Positions 9,601 to 16,776 of a stretch of 64,000 bases of DNA are shown piece by piece. The translations under genes and the position numbers were made by a program. Origin of the DNA: Pseudonocardia petroleophila (GTDB lineage Bacteria > Actinomycetota > Actinomycetes > Mycobacteriales > Pseudonocardiaceae); NCBI RefSeq assembly GCF_014235185.1, contig NZ_CP060131.1, positions 5,091,501 to 5,155,500 on the forward strand, written 5' to 3'. Position 1 is the first letter of the stretch. Every line of letters begins with the position of its first letter. The notes beneath the pieces are model-generated. The model made no database searches and was not told the origin of the DNA. It worked only from the letters and a program-made list of their open reading frames with translations.

Positions 9601-10058
9601 TGCACGAGCTGACCGGGGACCGGGTCCGCGACGGCATCGCCTGGTGCGGCGCCCGGACCCACCTGTTCGACAGCACGCTGCGCGCCAACCTCGCCGTCGC
9701 CTCCCCCGGCGCCTGCGACGACCGGATCCGCGACGCGCTCGACCGGGCCCGGCTCGGCGACTGGCTCGCCGGGCTGCCCGACGGGCTGGACACCGCGGTC
9801 GGCGAGCACGGCGGCACGGTGTCCGGCGGTGAGCGCCAGCGCATCGGCGTGGCGCGGGCCCTGCTGGCCAAGCGCCACGTCCTCGTCCTCGACGAGCCCA
9901 CCGCCCACCTCGACGCCGCCACCGCCGACGCGCTGGCCGCCGAGCTGCTCGCCGCCACCGCGGGGCGGACGGCGCTGATCGTGACCCACCGGCCCGAGCA
10001 GACCCCGGACCTGCCCCGGGTGCGGCTCGACGCCGAGCCGCTCGTCCCCGCGACCTGA
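6678..10058 (+). CDS. cydDC: fused CydD-CydC ABC exporter for cytochrome bd assembly
   Basis: One 1126-residue chain holds two complete ABC half-transporters. The CydD half (residues 1 to about 545) has six membrane helices, Walker A GPSGSGKST, signature LSTGQQRRVALARALL and Walker B LLLLDEPTEG. A Pro/Ala-rich linker near residues 550-580 leads to the CydC half with its own helices, Walker A GPSGSGKSS, signature VSGGERQRIGVARALL and Walker B VLVLDEPTAHLD. CydDC exports thiols (glutathione or cysteine in E. coli; mycothiol biology applies here) and is needed for bd oxidase assembly. Most bacteria split cydD and cydC; fusion is common in actinobacteria. ATG at 6678 overlaps the cydB stop. Confidence 0.95.
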   Translation: MKPLDPRLLRHASAARRYVVLAAGLAVATAGLVLGSAELLARAVEGAFLGGTGIDAAVPLLLGLLAAVTARAVLAWAGEVAAHRASTDVVRQLRARLVGHALELGPRHPGLPPGGELATLATRGLDGLDGYFGRYLPTLLVAAVVPAAVAGRILFADPLSGLIVGLTVPLIPIFMILVGLHTERSTRRQWRTLAVLGHHFLDLVAGMDVLVAFGRARHQSGRLRDLAESYRRATLRTLRVAFLSALVLELLATLSVALVAVAIGLRLVDGRLDLRTALVVLVLVPEVYLPLRAVGARFHDSAEGLAAAAEVFAVLETPVSGSGERRPAPDPSRVPVRLDGVVVEGRGGRVLDGLDLLVEPGTVLGVSGPSGSGKSTLVDLLLGLRRPDRGRVTVGGVDLADVDPVAWSRRVAWVPQRPVLVAGTVADNIRLGVPDAPGPAVAAAAAAAALDLALDTAVGEDGTGLSTGQQRRVALARALLADRPLLLLDEPTEGVDADTEAAITAALPAIAAGRTVVLVSHRPDLLAVCDRVHTVDGPGHARRRVPVPAPLPPPIPAAAPTAPAGPRPGPAPTPVRGALRWSLSAARAERGRLALAAALGALALGCGVALTATSAWLISTAALHPPVLTLLVAIVAVRAFGLGKGVLRYAERLVSHDAALRASSALRVRIWAALVRLGPAATARLRRGELLSRLIADVDAQQDLLVRALLPAAAAAAVGLGTAGGIGLLLPAAGAVVAVGLLVAGVLAPAATAWAAHRTERRTAAARGEVLARTVEIVEAAPDLIAFGAAPRFRDRLADTDTRLAVLLRRAATARGVGAGLAVLAIGATSVAATAVGIAAVRAGTLPGPALAVLALTPLALADVVAGLPDAAVRLLTALPAARRLAELESRPPVVTDPTDAPGGAAPSGFTADGLAVRWPGAVADAVAGVDLALPPGTRLALTGPSGSGKSSVVAALLRTLDPSAGTLRADGRDVHELTGDRVRDGIAWCGARTHLFDSTLRANLAVASPGACDDRIRDALDRARLGDWLAGLPDGLDTAVGEHGGTVSGGERQRIGVARALLAKRHVLVLDEPTAHLDAATADALAAELLAATAGRTALIVTHRPEQTPDLPRVRLDAEPLVPAT

Positions 10059-10079
10059 CCCACCCGACGAGGAGACCCC

Positions 10080-10514
10080 ATGACCCCCCGGATCGCCGCA
10101 CCGCCCGAGACCCTCGACGACGACCCGCCCGTCACCGCCCTGATGACGCACCGGATCGTCGCCATCACCCCCGACGCCGACCTGGCCGTCGCCCTGCGCC
10201 TGATGGCCGCGCACGGTGTGCGGCACCTCCCGGTCATCGACGGGACGCACTGCCTCGGCGTGCTGCTGGAGACCGACGTGGCCCGGCTGCTCGCCGGCGT
10301 CCGGCCCGAGCCCGGGGTGCCCGCACCCCGCGTCGGCGCGCTGTGCCGGCTCGCCCCGGCGCTGGAGCCCACCGCGCGGCTGTCGGACGCGGCCCGGCGC
10401 ATGCACGCGGAGGGCGTCGACGCCGTCCTGGTCACCGACGGCGAGCGCCTGCTGGGGATCGTCACCGCCACCGACCTGATCCGCTCGCTCGCGGCGGGAC
10501 GGACGCCCCGGTGA
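10080..10514 (+). CDS. two-CBS-domain protein, Hrp1-like
   Basis: A 144-residue protein made almost only of two CBS modules: ALMTHRIVAITPDADLAVAL through GVLLETDVARLL, and ALCRLAPALEPTARLSDAA through GIVTATDLIRSL. CBS pairs bind adenine nucleotides and act as energy sensors. Size and layout match M. tuberculosis Hrp1 (Rv2626c, 143 residues), a DosR-regulon protein. The ribosome site GAGGAGA lies just before the ATG. The stop overlaps the GTG of the next gene, so it belongs to the cyd operon. No partner kinase or channel domain is attached. Confidence 0.9.
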   Translation: MTPRIAAPPETLDDDPPVTALMTHRIVAITPDADLAVALRLMAAHGVRHLPVIDGTHCLGVLLETDVARLLAGVRPEPGVPAPRVGALCRLAPALEPTARLSDAARRMHAEGVDAVLVTDGERLLGIVTATDLIRSLAAGRTPR

Positions 10515-12043
10515 GCGCCGGGCCGGCCGCCTACGACCCTTCCGTCCGGGAGACCCACGTCGGCATCGTGTTCCTCGTCGGTGACCGCGCGTACAAGATC
10601 AAGAAGGCCGTGCACAACGACTTCCTCGACTTCCGCACCGCGGACCGCAGGCGCGCCGCGTGCCGCCGGGAGCTCGAGCTCAACCGCAGGCTCGCCCCCG
10701 ACGTCTACCTCGGCATCAGCGAGCTGCTGCGGCCGGCGGACCCCGACGGTCGGCCCGTCGCGCACGGCGGGCCGACCGAGCCGGTGGTCGTCATGCGCCG
10801 GATGCCCGACGACCGTCGCCTCGCCACCCTCGTCACGACCGGCGCGCCGGTCTCCGCGGACCTGCGCGCGCTGGCCCGGACGATGGCCCGCTTCCACGCC
10901 GGGGCCGAGCGCGGCGACCCGGTGACCGCCGACGGCACCCGCGACGCGCTGGCCGCCCGGTGGCGGTCCACCTTCGACGCGCTGGCCCCGTACGCGGGCC
11001 CCGTCCTCGACCCGGCCGTGGTCGGGGCGCTGGAGCGGCTCGCGACCCGGTTCCTCGACGGCCGCGGCCCGCTGTTCACCGACCGCATCGCCCACGACCG
11101 CGTCGTCGACGGGCACGGCGACCTGACCGCCGCCGACGTGTTCTGCCTCGACGACGGCCCCCGCGCCCTGGACTGCCTGGAGTTCGACGACCACCTGCGC
11201 CACGTCGACGGCCTCGACGACGTCGCGTTCCTGGCGATGGATCTCGAACGCCTCGGCCGTCCCGACCTCGCCACCGACTTCCTCGACGCCTACGTCGAGT
11301 TCTCCGGCGACCCCGCGCCCGCGGCGCTGCGCCACCACTACATCGCCTACCGCGCCGTCGTCCGGGCCAAGGTCGCGTGCCTGCGCCGCGGGCAGGGCGA
11401 CCCCGCCGCGGCCGCCGACGCCGTGCAGCACGCCGGGCTCGCCCTGCGCCACCTCGAGCGGGGGGCGGTGCGGCTGGCCCTGGTCGGCGGGCTGCCCGGC
11501 ACCGGCAAGTCGACCCTGGGCGGGGGGCTGGCCGACCGGTTCGGAGCCGTGCTGCTCGGCGCGGACCGGGTCCGCAAGGAGCTCGCCGGGATCGACCCCG
11601 CCGACCCGGCCGGTGCCCCGTTCCGCCAGGGGCTCTACACCGCGGCCCACACGGCGGCGACCTACGCGGAGCTGCTGCGCCGCGCCGCGATGCTGCTGGC
11701 CCGGGGCGAGTCGGTGGTGCTCGACGCCTCGTGGACCGACGCCGGGCTGCGGGCCGCCGCCGCCGACGTGGCCCGCCGCACCGGCAGCGACCTGGTCGCC
11801 CTGCACTGCCAGGTGGACAGCGCCGTCGCCGAGCACCGGATCGCCGGGCGCGCGCCCACCGGGTCGGACGCCACCGCGGCCGTCGCCCGGGAGATGGCCG
11901 CCGCGGCGGACCCGTGGCCGCAGGCCTGCCCGGTCCCGACCGGCACCACCCCCGCGGCCGCACTGGCCGTCGCGGAGCGGGCCTGGAGCGCCGCACCCGC
12001 GCGGGCACCGCGACCGGCCGGACCTGTCGCGGTGCCCGGCTGA
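10511..12043 (+). CDS. bifunctional APH-like / AAA P-loop kinase protein (Rv2004c-like)
   Basis: A 510-residue protein starting at GTG 10511. The N-terminal 330 residues resemble an aminoglycoside-phosphotransferase-like kinase (VDGHGDLTAADVFCLDDG and ALDCLEFDD form the catalytic and metal sites). The C-terminal 170 residues are a zeta-toxin/gluconokinase-like P-loop ATPase with Walker A GGLPGTGKSTLGGGL. The same two-domain order occurs in Rv2004c, a DosR-regulon protein of unknown substrate. A Walker-A-dependent phosphotransfer is likely, but the substrate is unknown. It overlaps the CBS gene (GTGA) and ends the cyd operon. Confidence 0.88.
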   Translation: MSAGPAAYDPSVRETHVGIVFLVGDRAYKIKKAVHNDFLDFRTADRRRAACRRELELNRRLAPDVYLGISELLRPADPDGRPVAHGGPTEPVVVMRRMPDDRRLATLVTTGAPVSADLRALARTMARFHAGAERGDPVTADGTRDALAARWRSTFDALAPYAGPVLDPAVVGALERLATRFLDGRGPLFTDRIAHDRVVDGHGDLTAADVFCLDDGPRALDCLEFDDHLRHVDGLDDVAFLAMDLERLGRPDLATDFLDAYVEFSGDPAPAALRHHYIAYRAVVRAKVACLRRGQGDPAAAADAVQHAGLALRHLERGAVRLALVGGLPGTGKSTLGGGLADRFGAVLLGADRVRKELAGIDPADPAGAPFRQGLYTAAHTAATYAELLRRAAMLLARGESVVLDASWTDAGLRAAAADVARRTGSDLVALHCQVDSAVAEHRIAGRAPTGSDATAAVAREMAAAADPWPQACPVPTGTTPAAALAVAERAWSAAPARAPRPAGPVAVPG

Positions 12044-12072
12044 GCGGCGCGGTGCCCGGCGGGGTGCGGCGG

Positions 12073-12594
12073 TCAGCCGCGGTCGGCCGCCCGCAGCACC
12101 AGGCGGGCCACGAGGTTCACGCCCCACACGCGGGCGCGCTCCTCCTCCCCCGCCACCAGCGGACCCGTCGTCCCGGTCACCCGGAACGACGCGGGGCGGG
12201 CCACCACGGCGTAGCCGGACCGGCGCAGCCTGCGGGCCGCGGCCGACGCCGCCGACCCGGGCAGCCGCGGGCGGTCGGCCCGGGTGTCGAAGGCGGCCGC
12301 GGTGCGCCCCGGCCCGGCCGGGGCGAGGTCGGCGAGCCACTCGCGCAGCCCCACCTCCACGGCGGGTGCGCCCTGCTCGGCGGCCGAGCGCCGCGTCGCC
12401 GGGCGCGACATCCCGAACGCGTGGGTCGGCCCGCCGACGACGAGCAGGTCGGCGACGGCCGCCGCCCGGGCCGCCTCCGGGTCACCGACCTCCAGCACCC
12501 GGGCGTGCACGCGGTCCCCCAACCCGAGCGCCACCGCCTCGGCGATCCGGCGGGTGTTGCCGAACATCGACTCCACGACCACGAGCGCGTCCAT
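12073..12594 (-). CDS. flavodoxin-like protein
   Basis: A 173-residue protein. MDALVVVESMFGNTRRIAEAV at the N-terminus is the FMN-phosphate loop of flavodoxins (T/S-x-x-G-N-T). LLVVGGPTHAFGMSRPATR is the second FMN-contact loop. ATG at 12594 is chosen over upstream codons because GAGGAGGA lies directly before it. Such single-domain proteins carry electrons or act as FMN-dependent quinone reductases. It converges with the kinase gene and is followed upstream by a small hypothetical gene on the same strand. Confidence 0.88.
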   Translation of the reverse strand: MDALVVVESMFGNTRRIAEAVALGLGDRVHARVLEVGDPEAARAAAVADLLVVGGPTHAFGMSRPATRRSAAEQGAPAVEVGLREWLADLAPAGPGRTAAAFDTRADRPRLPGSAASAAARRLRRSGYAVVARPASFRVTGTTGPLVAGEEERARVWGVNLVARLVLRAADRG

Positions 12595-12635
12595 GCCGTC
12601 CTCCTCCATCGGTTCCTGCGGTGGAGCGACGCCGC

Positions 12636-12911
12636 TCACGACGGATCCGGGACCGGGTCGTCGGCGGGGTGCGGCCACAGGCCGATCGCGCTCGACGGCG
12701 GCTCCGGCCACTCCGCGGCGCTCTCGATGCGGTACCCGTCGGGGGGCACCACCACCGAGTCCCGGTCGTTGCCCACCCAGCGCACCCGGAAGCGGGCGGG
12801 TCCGGCACCGGCGAGCTGCTCGACGATCCGGGCCCAGCGCCAGCCCCGTTCCAGCGGCGGCAGCGGCACCACCAGCCAGTCGCCGTCGTGGGTCGTGGTC
12901 CGTTCGGACAT
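12636..12911 (-). CDS. small hypothetical protein, DUF1918-like organisation
   Basis: A 91-residue acidic/Trp-rich protein. The order HDGDWLVV, then ARIVEQL, then FRVRWVGNDRDSVVVPPDG resembles the small SH3-like DUF1918 fold (GDRIVV, GEVVEV, YLVRWDDGHES), although the identity by eye is low. No membrane segment or signal peptide. It lies 42 bases upstream of the flavodoxin on the same strand, so both may be cotranscribed. Confidence 0.65.
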   Translation of the reverse strand: MSERTTTHDGDWLVVPLPPLERGWRWARIVEQLAGAGPARFRVRWVGNDRDSVVVPPDGYRIESAAEWPEPPSSAIGLWPHPADDPVPDPS

Positions 12912-13042
12912 GACGTCACCTCCGGACGACCACGCTCGCGCACGACCGCACCCGTGCGGGAGCGTCGCAGGTCCCGACGGGGCGGGCCGGAGGTCCTCCC
13001 CGGACCGGACCCGCCCCCGACGGGCCCGCCGGCCCGACGCCC

Positions 13043-13056
13043 GGGACGTTCTCCCC
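13043..13056 (+). promoter_or_regulatory. weak DosR-like box
   Basis: GGGACGTTCTCCCC differs from GGGACTTNNGNCCC at two positions (6 and 10). It lies between the hypothetical gene at 12911 and the three-helix-bundle gene at 13121. The match is modest. Confidence 0.25.
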
Positions 13057-13120
13057 TACCGCGCCGGGGGCCCGCCGGGACAGGCTCCGCACCGAGGCCC
13101 ACGGACACGGGAGGTCACGG

Positions 13121-13444
13121 ATGCCGGAGTCCCCACCGGGCGCGTGCGGCGCGCCCGCCGGCGCCGACCCGGCCCCCTCGCCCGCCGACGTCGTGGCCCA
13201 CCAGCTGGTCGGGGTGGCCGACCGCCTGTGCCGGGAGTTCGCCGCGGACGGCGGGGCCCGCGCCGAGTCGGTGCGGGAGCAGGTGCGTCAGGCACGGGCG
13301 GGCTTCGGGTCGCCCAGGGTGATCACCTACCTGCCGGTGCTGATCGAGCGCGACCTCCGCCGGACCCTGCAGCGGGCCCGGGACGCCGCGGGAGAGCCGC
13401 CGGTCCCGCGGCGGAGCGCACCGCGTCGCGCCGGGGAGGTCTAG
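13121..13444 (+). CDS. three-helix-bundle dimerization-domain protein
   Basis: A 107-residue soluble helical protein. The core runs from DVVAHQLVGVADRLCREFA through AESVREQVRQARAGFGSPRV to YLPVLIERDLRRTL. This is the actinobacterial three-helix-bundle dimerization family. The same core forms the N-terminus of the universal stress protein at 55108-55878, with about half its residues identical. Proteins of this family occur next to stress-protein genes; the molecular role is unknown. ATG at 13121 follows GGGAGGTCACGG. Confidence 0.8.
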   Translation: MPESPPGACGAPAGADPAPSPADVVAHQLVGVADRLCREFAADGGARAESVREQVRQARAGFGSPRVITYLPVLIERDLRRTLQRARDAAGEPPVPRRSAPRRAGEV

Positions 13445-13498
13445 CATCGCCCACCCGGCTCGCGCCGCAGCCGGTCCCGGCAGCCCGGAGGAGCCCCC

Positions 13499-13909
13499 GT
13501 GTCCGTCACGCTCAACCCCTACCTGAACTTCCGCGACGGAACCCGCGACGTCATGACCTTCTACGCCTCCGTCTTCGGCGGCGACCTCACCGTCACCACC
13601 TTCGCCGAGGCCGGCGGCATGGGCCTGGACGAGGCCGAGCAGCACAAGGTCATGCACTCCCAGATCGTCACCGGCACCGGCCTGACGCTGATGGCCGCGG
13701 ACCTGCCCGCCTCCATGGAGGTGAGCGCCAACGGCACCGTCTCCCTCAGCGGCGACGACGAACCGACCCTGCGCGGCTACTGGGACGGGCTGACCGACGG
13801 CGGCAGCGTCACCGTCCCGCTGGAGAAGGCGCCGTGGGGCGACACCTTCGGCATGTGCACCGACCGCTTCGGCGTCGGCTGGATGGTCAACATCCTGGGC
13901 GGGTCCTGA
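13499..13909 (+). CDS. VOC-family (PhnB-like) protein
   Basis: A 136-residue protein starting at GTG after GGAGGAG. LNPYLNFRDGTRDVMTFYASVFGG at the N-terminus and DRFGVGWMVNI at the C-terminus are characteristic of PhnB-like members of the vicinal-oxygen-chelate fold. Such proteins are metal-binding dioxygenase/isomerase relatives, often without known substrate. It converges with the SMP-30 gene across a strong hairpin at 13902-13927. Confidence 0.9.
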   Translation: MSVTLNPYLNFRDGTRDVMTFYASVFGGDLTVTTFAEAGGMGLDEAEQHKVMHSQIVTGTGLTLMAADLPASMEVSANGTVSLSGDDEPTLRGYWDGLTDGGSVTVPLEKAPWGDTFGMCTDRFGVGWMVNILGGS

Positions 13910-13927
13910 CCCGGGGACGTCAGGACC
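13902..13927. terminator. bidirectional hairpin terminator
   Basis: The arms GGTCCTGAC and GTCAGGACC are perfect nine-base complements around an eight-base loop. The structure covers the stop codons of the convergent VOC and SMP-30 genes and would serve both strands. No U-run follows, as usual in actinobacteria. Confidence 0.7.
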
Positions 13928-14810
13928 GGCCGAACTCCAGTACCGGCCGGCCGCGGAACCCCGGCTCGACCACGAACAGCGCCCCGGCCGACGGCTGGGC
14001 CGCGCGGGCTCGCGCGTCGAGCCCCAGCGCGGACGTGGTGACGTAGAGCCGGTCCAGGTCCGGGCCGCCGAACGCGCAGGCCGTGACCTGGGTGACCGGC
14101 AGCGCCACGACGGTGTCGAGGACGCCGTCGGGCGTGTAGCGGTGCACGGCCGACCCGCCCCACAGGGCCACCCAGATCCCGCCGTCGGCGTCGACGGTGA
14201 GCCCGTCGGGGAACCCGGCGCCGTCCGGGATCCGCACCACGGTCCGGCGGGCGGCGGGGTCCCCGACCGGATCGAACGCCTCGACCCGCCGGGTCGGGGT
14301 GTCGACGTGGTAGACCGTCCGCCCGTCCGGCGCCGTCGCGAACCCGTTGGAGATCGTCAGGCCGGTGAGCATCCGCCGCACCGTCAGGTCCGGGTCCAGC
14401 CGGTACAGCTCCCCCGCACCCGCCCGCCCGTCGTAGGCCGTCGAGCCGCACCAGAACGCGCCGTCCGGGGTGCAGCCGCCGTCGTTCATCCGCACGTCCG
14501 CCCCGGTCCACAGGTCACCGAGCCGCCGTTCCACGCGCAGGTCCGCGTCGAGCAGAACGAACCCGCGCTCGTCGGCCAGCACGGTCCCGCCGTCGACCCG
14601 GGGCCGGAACGCCGCCGCGACCGCGCCCACGTGGGTGCGGCGCACCGCGTCGCCGTCGAGCTCCAGGACGTCGCCGGCGAGCAGGTCGACCCACCGGACC
14701 CCCCGGTAGGACCGGTGCCACACCGGTCCCTCCCCGTGCTCGGCGACCGGACCCGTCACCGGGGTCGCGGTGAGCTCGCGGTGGGCGCGGCCGTCCCGGG
14801 CCCCGCTCAC
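13920..14810 (-). CDS. SMP-30/gluconolactonase-like sugar lactonase
   Basis: A 296-residue beta-propeller protein. The first blade has EGPVWHRSYRGVRWVDL, with the Glu that binds metal. MNDGGCTPDGAFWCGS and TISNGFATAPDGRTVYHVDT hold the Asn and Asp metal ligands of the SMP-30 family, and GFPDGLTVDADGGIWVALWGG is a late-blade signature. The family hydrolyses sugar acid lactones. GTG at 14810 overlaps the SDR stop (GTGA). The SDR plus lactonase pair suggests oxidation of a sugar or sugar alcohol to a lactone followed by ring opening. Confidence 0.9.
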   Translation of the reverse strand: MSGARDGRAHRELTATPVTGPVAEHGEGPVWHRSYRGVRWVDLLAGDVLELDGDAVRRTHVGAVAAAFRPRVDGGTVLADERGFVLLDADLRVERRLGDLWTGADVRMNDGGCTPDGAFWCGSTAYDGRAGAGELYRLDPDLTVRRMLTGLTISNGFATAPDGRTVYHVDTPTRRVEAFDPVGDPAARRTVVRIPDGAGFPDGLTVDADGGIWVALWGGSAVHRYTPDGVLDTVVALPVTQVTACAFGGPDLDRLYVTTSALGLDARARAAQPSAGALFVVEPGFRGRPVLEFGRS

Positions 14811-15553
14811 CGCCAGCCGCCGTCGACGCGCAGGACCGCACCCGTCGCGTACGACGACGCCGACGTGGCGAAGTACAGCACCGCCCCCACGATCTCCCCG
14901 GGCTCGGCGCACCGCCGGAGCGCGACCCGGCCCTCGACGTCCTCCCGGAGCCCGTCGGGCCAGTTCGCGGCGATGTCGGTCAGGAACGGGCCGGCCTGCA
15001 CGGTGTTCACCCGCACCGAGGGCCCGAGCGCCTGCGCGAAGCCCACGCTCAGCACGTGCAGCCCCGCCTTCGCCGCCGCGTAGGGCAGCGCGGCGGGGGA
15101 CGGCCGGATCGCCTCGATCGACCCGATGTTCACGATCGACCCGCCCGCACCCCGGGCCATCCGCGAGCCGACCAGCGCGGTCAGCCGGAACGGGCCGCGC
15201 AGGTTCACCGCGACGACCTTGTCGAACAGGCTCTCGTCGACCTCCTCCAGGCTGGGGTAGAGCGGGGAGAGACCGGCGTTGTTCACCAGCACGTCCACCC
15301 GGCCGAAGGCGTCGTAGACGGTCTCGACGAGGTCGTCGCACGCCGCCCAGTCGCTGACGTTGCACGCCACCGGCAGCGCCTCGACCCCGAACCGCCGCCC
15401 GACCTCCTCCGCGACCGCGACGCAGGCGTCCCGCTTGCGGCTCGCGACCACCACGCGCGCGCCCCGCTCGGCGAACGCGACCACCATCTCCCGGCCCAGG
15501 CCCCGGCTCCCGCCGGTCACGACCACGACCTTGTCCCTGAGCTCGTCGTCCAT
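14807..15553 (-). CDS. short-chain dehydrogenase/reductase
   Basis: A 248-residue SDR. TGGSRGLGREM is the NAD(P) Gly-rich loop, VLVNNAGLSPLYP the NNAG motif, VNIGSIEA the catalytic Ser strand and YAAAKAG the Tyr-x-x-x-Lys pair. It shares a four-base overlap with the downstream lactonase gene, so its substrate is probably a sugar or polyol whose lactone the partner opens. This functional link is inferred from the overlap only. Confidence 0.92.
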   Translation of the reverse strand: MDDELRDKVVVVTGGSRGLGREMVVAFAERGARVVVASRKRDACVAVAEEVGRRFGVEALPVACNVSDWAACDDLVETVYDAFGRVDVLVNNAGLSPLYPSLEEVDESLFDKVVAVNLRGPFRLTALVGSRMARGAGGSIVNIGSIEAIRPSPAALPYAAAKAGLHVLSVGFAQALGPSVRVNTVQAGPFLTDIAANWPDGLREDVEGRVALRRCAEPGEIVGAVLYFATSASSYATGAVLRVDGGWR

Positions 15554-15665
15554 GTGTGCTTCCTACCCGCTGCCGGCCCGCCCGTCCGCGCCCGCGTGTA
15601 ACTCCCGGCCCTCCCCCGTACTCCTCCCTGACGACGACGGAGCTCGCGGAACGGGAGGCCCGACC

Positions 15666-15914
15666 ATGACTGCACCGACTGCACCGACTGCACCGGCACC
15701 GACGGCACTGACCCACCGGGACCGCGCCGTGCTGCGCGCCGTCGCCGCGGGCCGCTGCGCGCTGGCCGGACCCACCCTCCTCGTCGACGGCCTCTGCTGC
15801 GCCGACCAGTTCCTCGGCGCCCGCCTCACCGGCGCCGGCCTCATCGACACGGCCGCGCGGCCGGGGCCGGCCCGCCTCACCGCGTCCGGCCGGGAGCTCC
15901 TCGGCGCCGCCTGA
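15666..15914 (+). CDS. small hypothetical protein with N-terminal Thr-Ala-Pro repeat
   Basis: An 82-residue protein from ATG 15666, preceded by GGGAGG. The first residues repeat TAP three times, encoded by a nine-base tandem repeat. The rest (LTHRDRAVLRAVAAGRC, then LTASGRELLGAA) looks like a small winged-helix-like fold with two Cys. No family is recognised. Confidence 0.6.
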   Translation: MTAPTAPTAPAPTALTHRDRAVLRAVAAGRCALAGPTLLVDGLCCADQFLGARLTGAGLIDTAARPGPARLTASGRELLGAA

Positions 15915-16054
15915 GCGGCGCGCAGCGGGCCCGGTCCGGGTGCCGGGGGACCCGGTCGCCGTCCGCGGCTCGTCGGGTCCGTGCTGCGTCGCGGGACCGG
16001 GTCGACCCCGTCAGCGAGCGGCCGTGGAGCGCGGCGGGGGCCTGCGCGCCCTCG

Positions 16055-16573
16055 TCATCGACGCCGTGGCCGCGACGCGGCGGGAGCGCCGCCGGGGGTG
16101 AGCGGGGCCGGGCCGCCGGGCGGCGGCGGGGTCCGGACGGCCGGGTCGGACGGCGGGCGGGGTACCGGGACCCCGATCCCCGCCGGGACCTCGACCGGGC
16201 ACAGGTGCGCCACTGCGACCTCCACCGAGGGGAACGTGCTCAGGTCGTGCATCAGTGCGCCGACCCCGAGCGGGAGCAGGTGGACCCGGCCCCCGCAGCC
16301 CGCGACGTGCAGCCGGACCCCCCGGTCGCCCCGCTCGTCCCACCCGGCGCGCAGCGTCTCCAGCCCGTCGGTGTCGAAGCGGATCACGCTCGCGAGATCG
16401 ACGATCAGGTGCCGCAGCGCCACGTGCTTCGTCAGGTGCAGCAGGATCTGCGCATCGGCGATCCGCAGCAGCCGTTCGGCGGCCGCGCGGTCGAGCGCAC
16501 CCGCGGTCCGGACCACCCGGACTCCGGGTGCGACGGACTCCACCGCCGCCTGGAACGGTCGCCATGACGTCAT
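16055..16573 (-). CDS. STAS-domain anti-sigma-factor antagonist-like protein
   Basis: A 172-residue protein. Residues 15-115 form a STAS domain (GVRVVRTAGALDRAAAERLL, then LRHLIVDLASVIRFDTDGLETL). The STAS phosphorylation position after the DLA/DLS strand lacks the usual Ser-Ser and reads IRFDTDG, so normal SpoIIAA-type phosphorylation is doubtful. The last 40 residues are Pro-rich and disordered. ATG at 16573 follows GGAGGTCGGG. It stands alone, with no anti-sigma kinase next to it. Confidence 0.8.
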   Translation of the reverse strand: MTSWRPFQAAVESVAPGVRVVRTAGALDRAAAERLLRIADAQILLHLTKHVALRHLIVDLASVIRFDTDGLETLRAGWDERGDRGVRLHVAGCGGRVHLLPLGVGALMHDLSTFPSVEVAVAHLCPVEVPAGIGVPVPRPPSDPAVRTPPPPGGPAPLTPGGAPAASRPRRR

Positions 16574-16776
16574 CCCGACCTCCGCACGGTCGTCGGGCGA
16601 CCCCGTCGTCGCCCGCACGCCAGTCGTACCCGGCGGGTGCCGCTCCCATGCGCGGGCCGCCGACGCTCCCCCGCGCGGAGCGCACCCGCGCGCGGGTCGG
16701 CCCGCGGACCGGCGCGCCGCCGCCGTCTCCGACGACGCCCCCTCGTTGGTCAGCGTGCCGTCGTCGTTGAGGGCGT

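Noticed and set aside
12044..12072. Terminator made by repeated CGGTGCCCGGC after the kinase gene
   Set aside because: The copies are direct, not inverted, and no stable hairpin with a usual loop is formed.
15666..15720. Nine-base tandem repeat as a phase-variation tract
   Set aside because: The unit is a multiple of three, so changes in copy number would only add or remove Thr-Ala-Pro and would not switch the frame.
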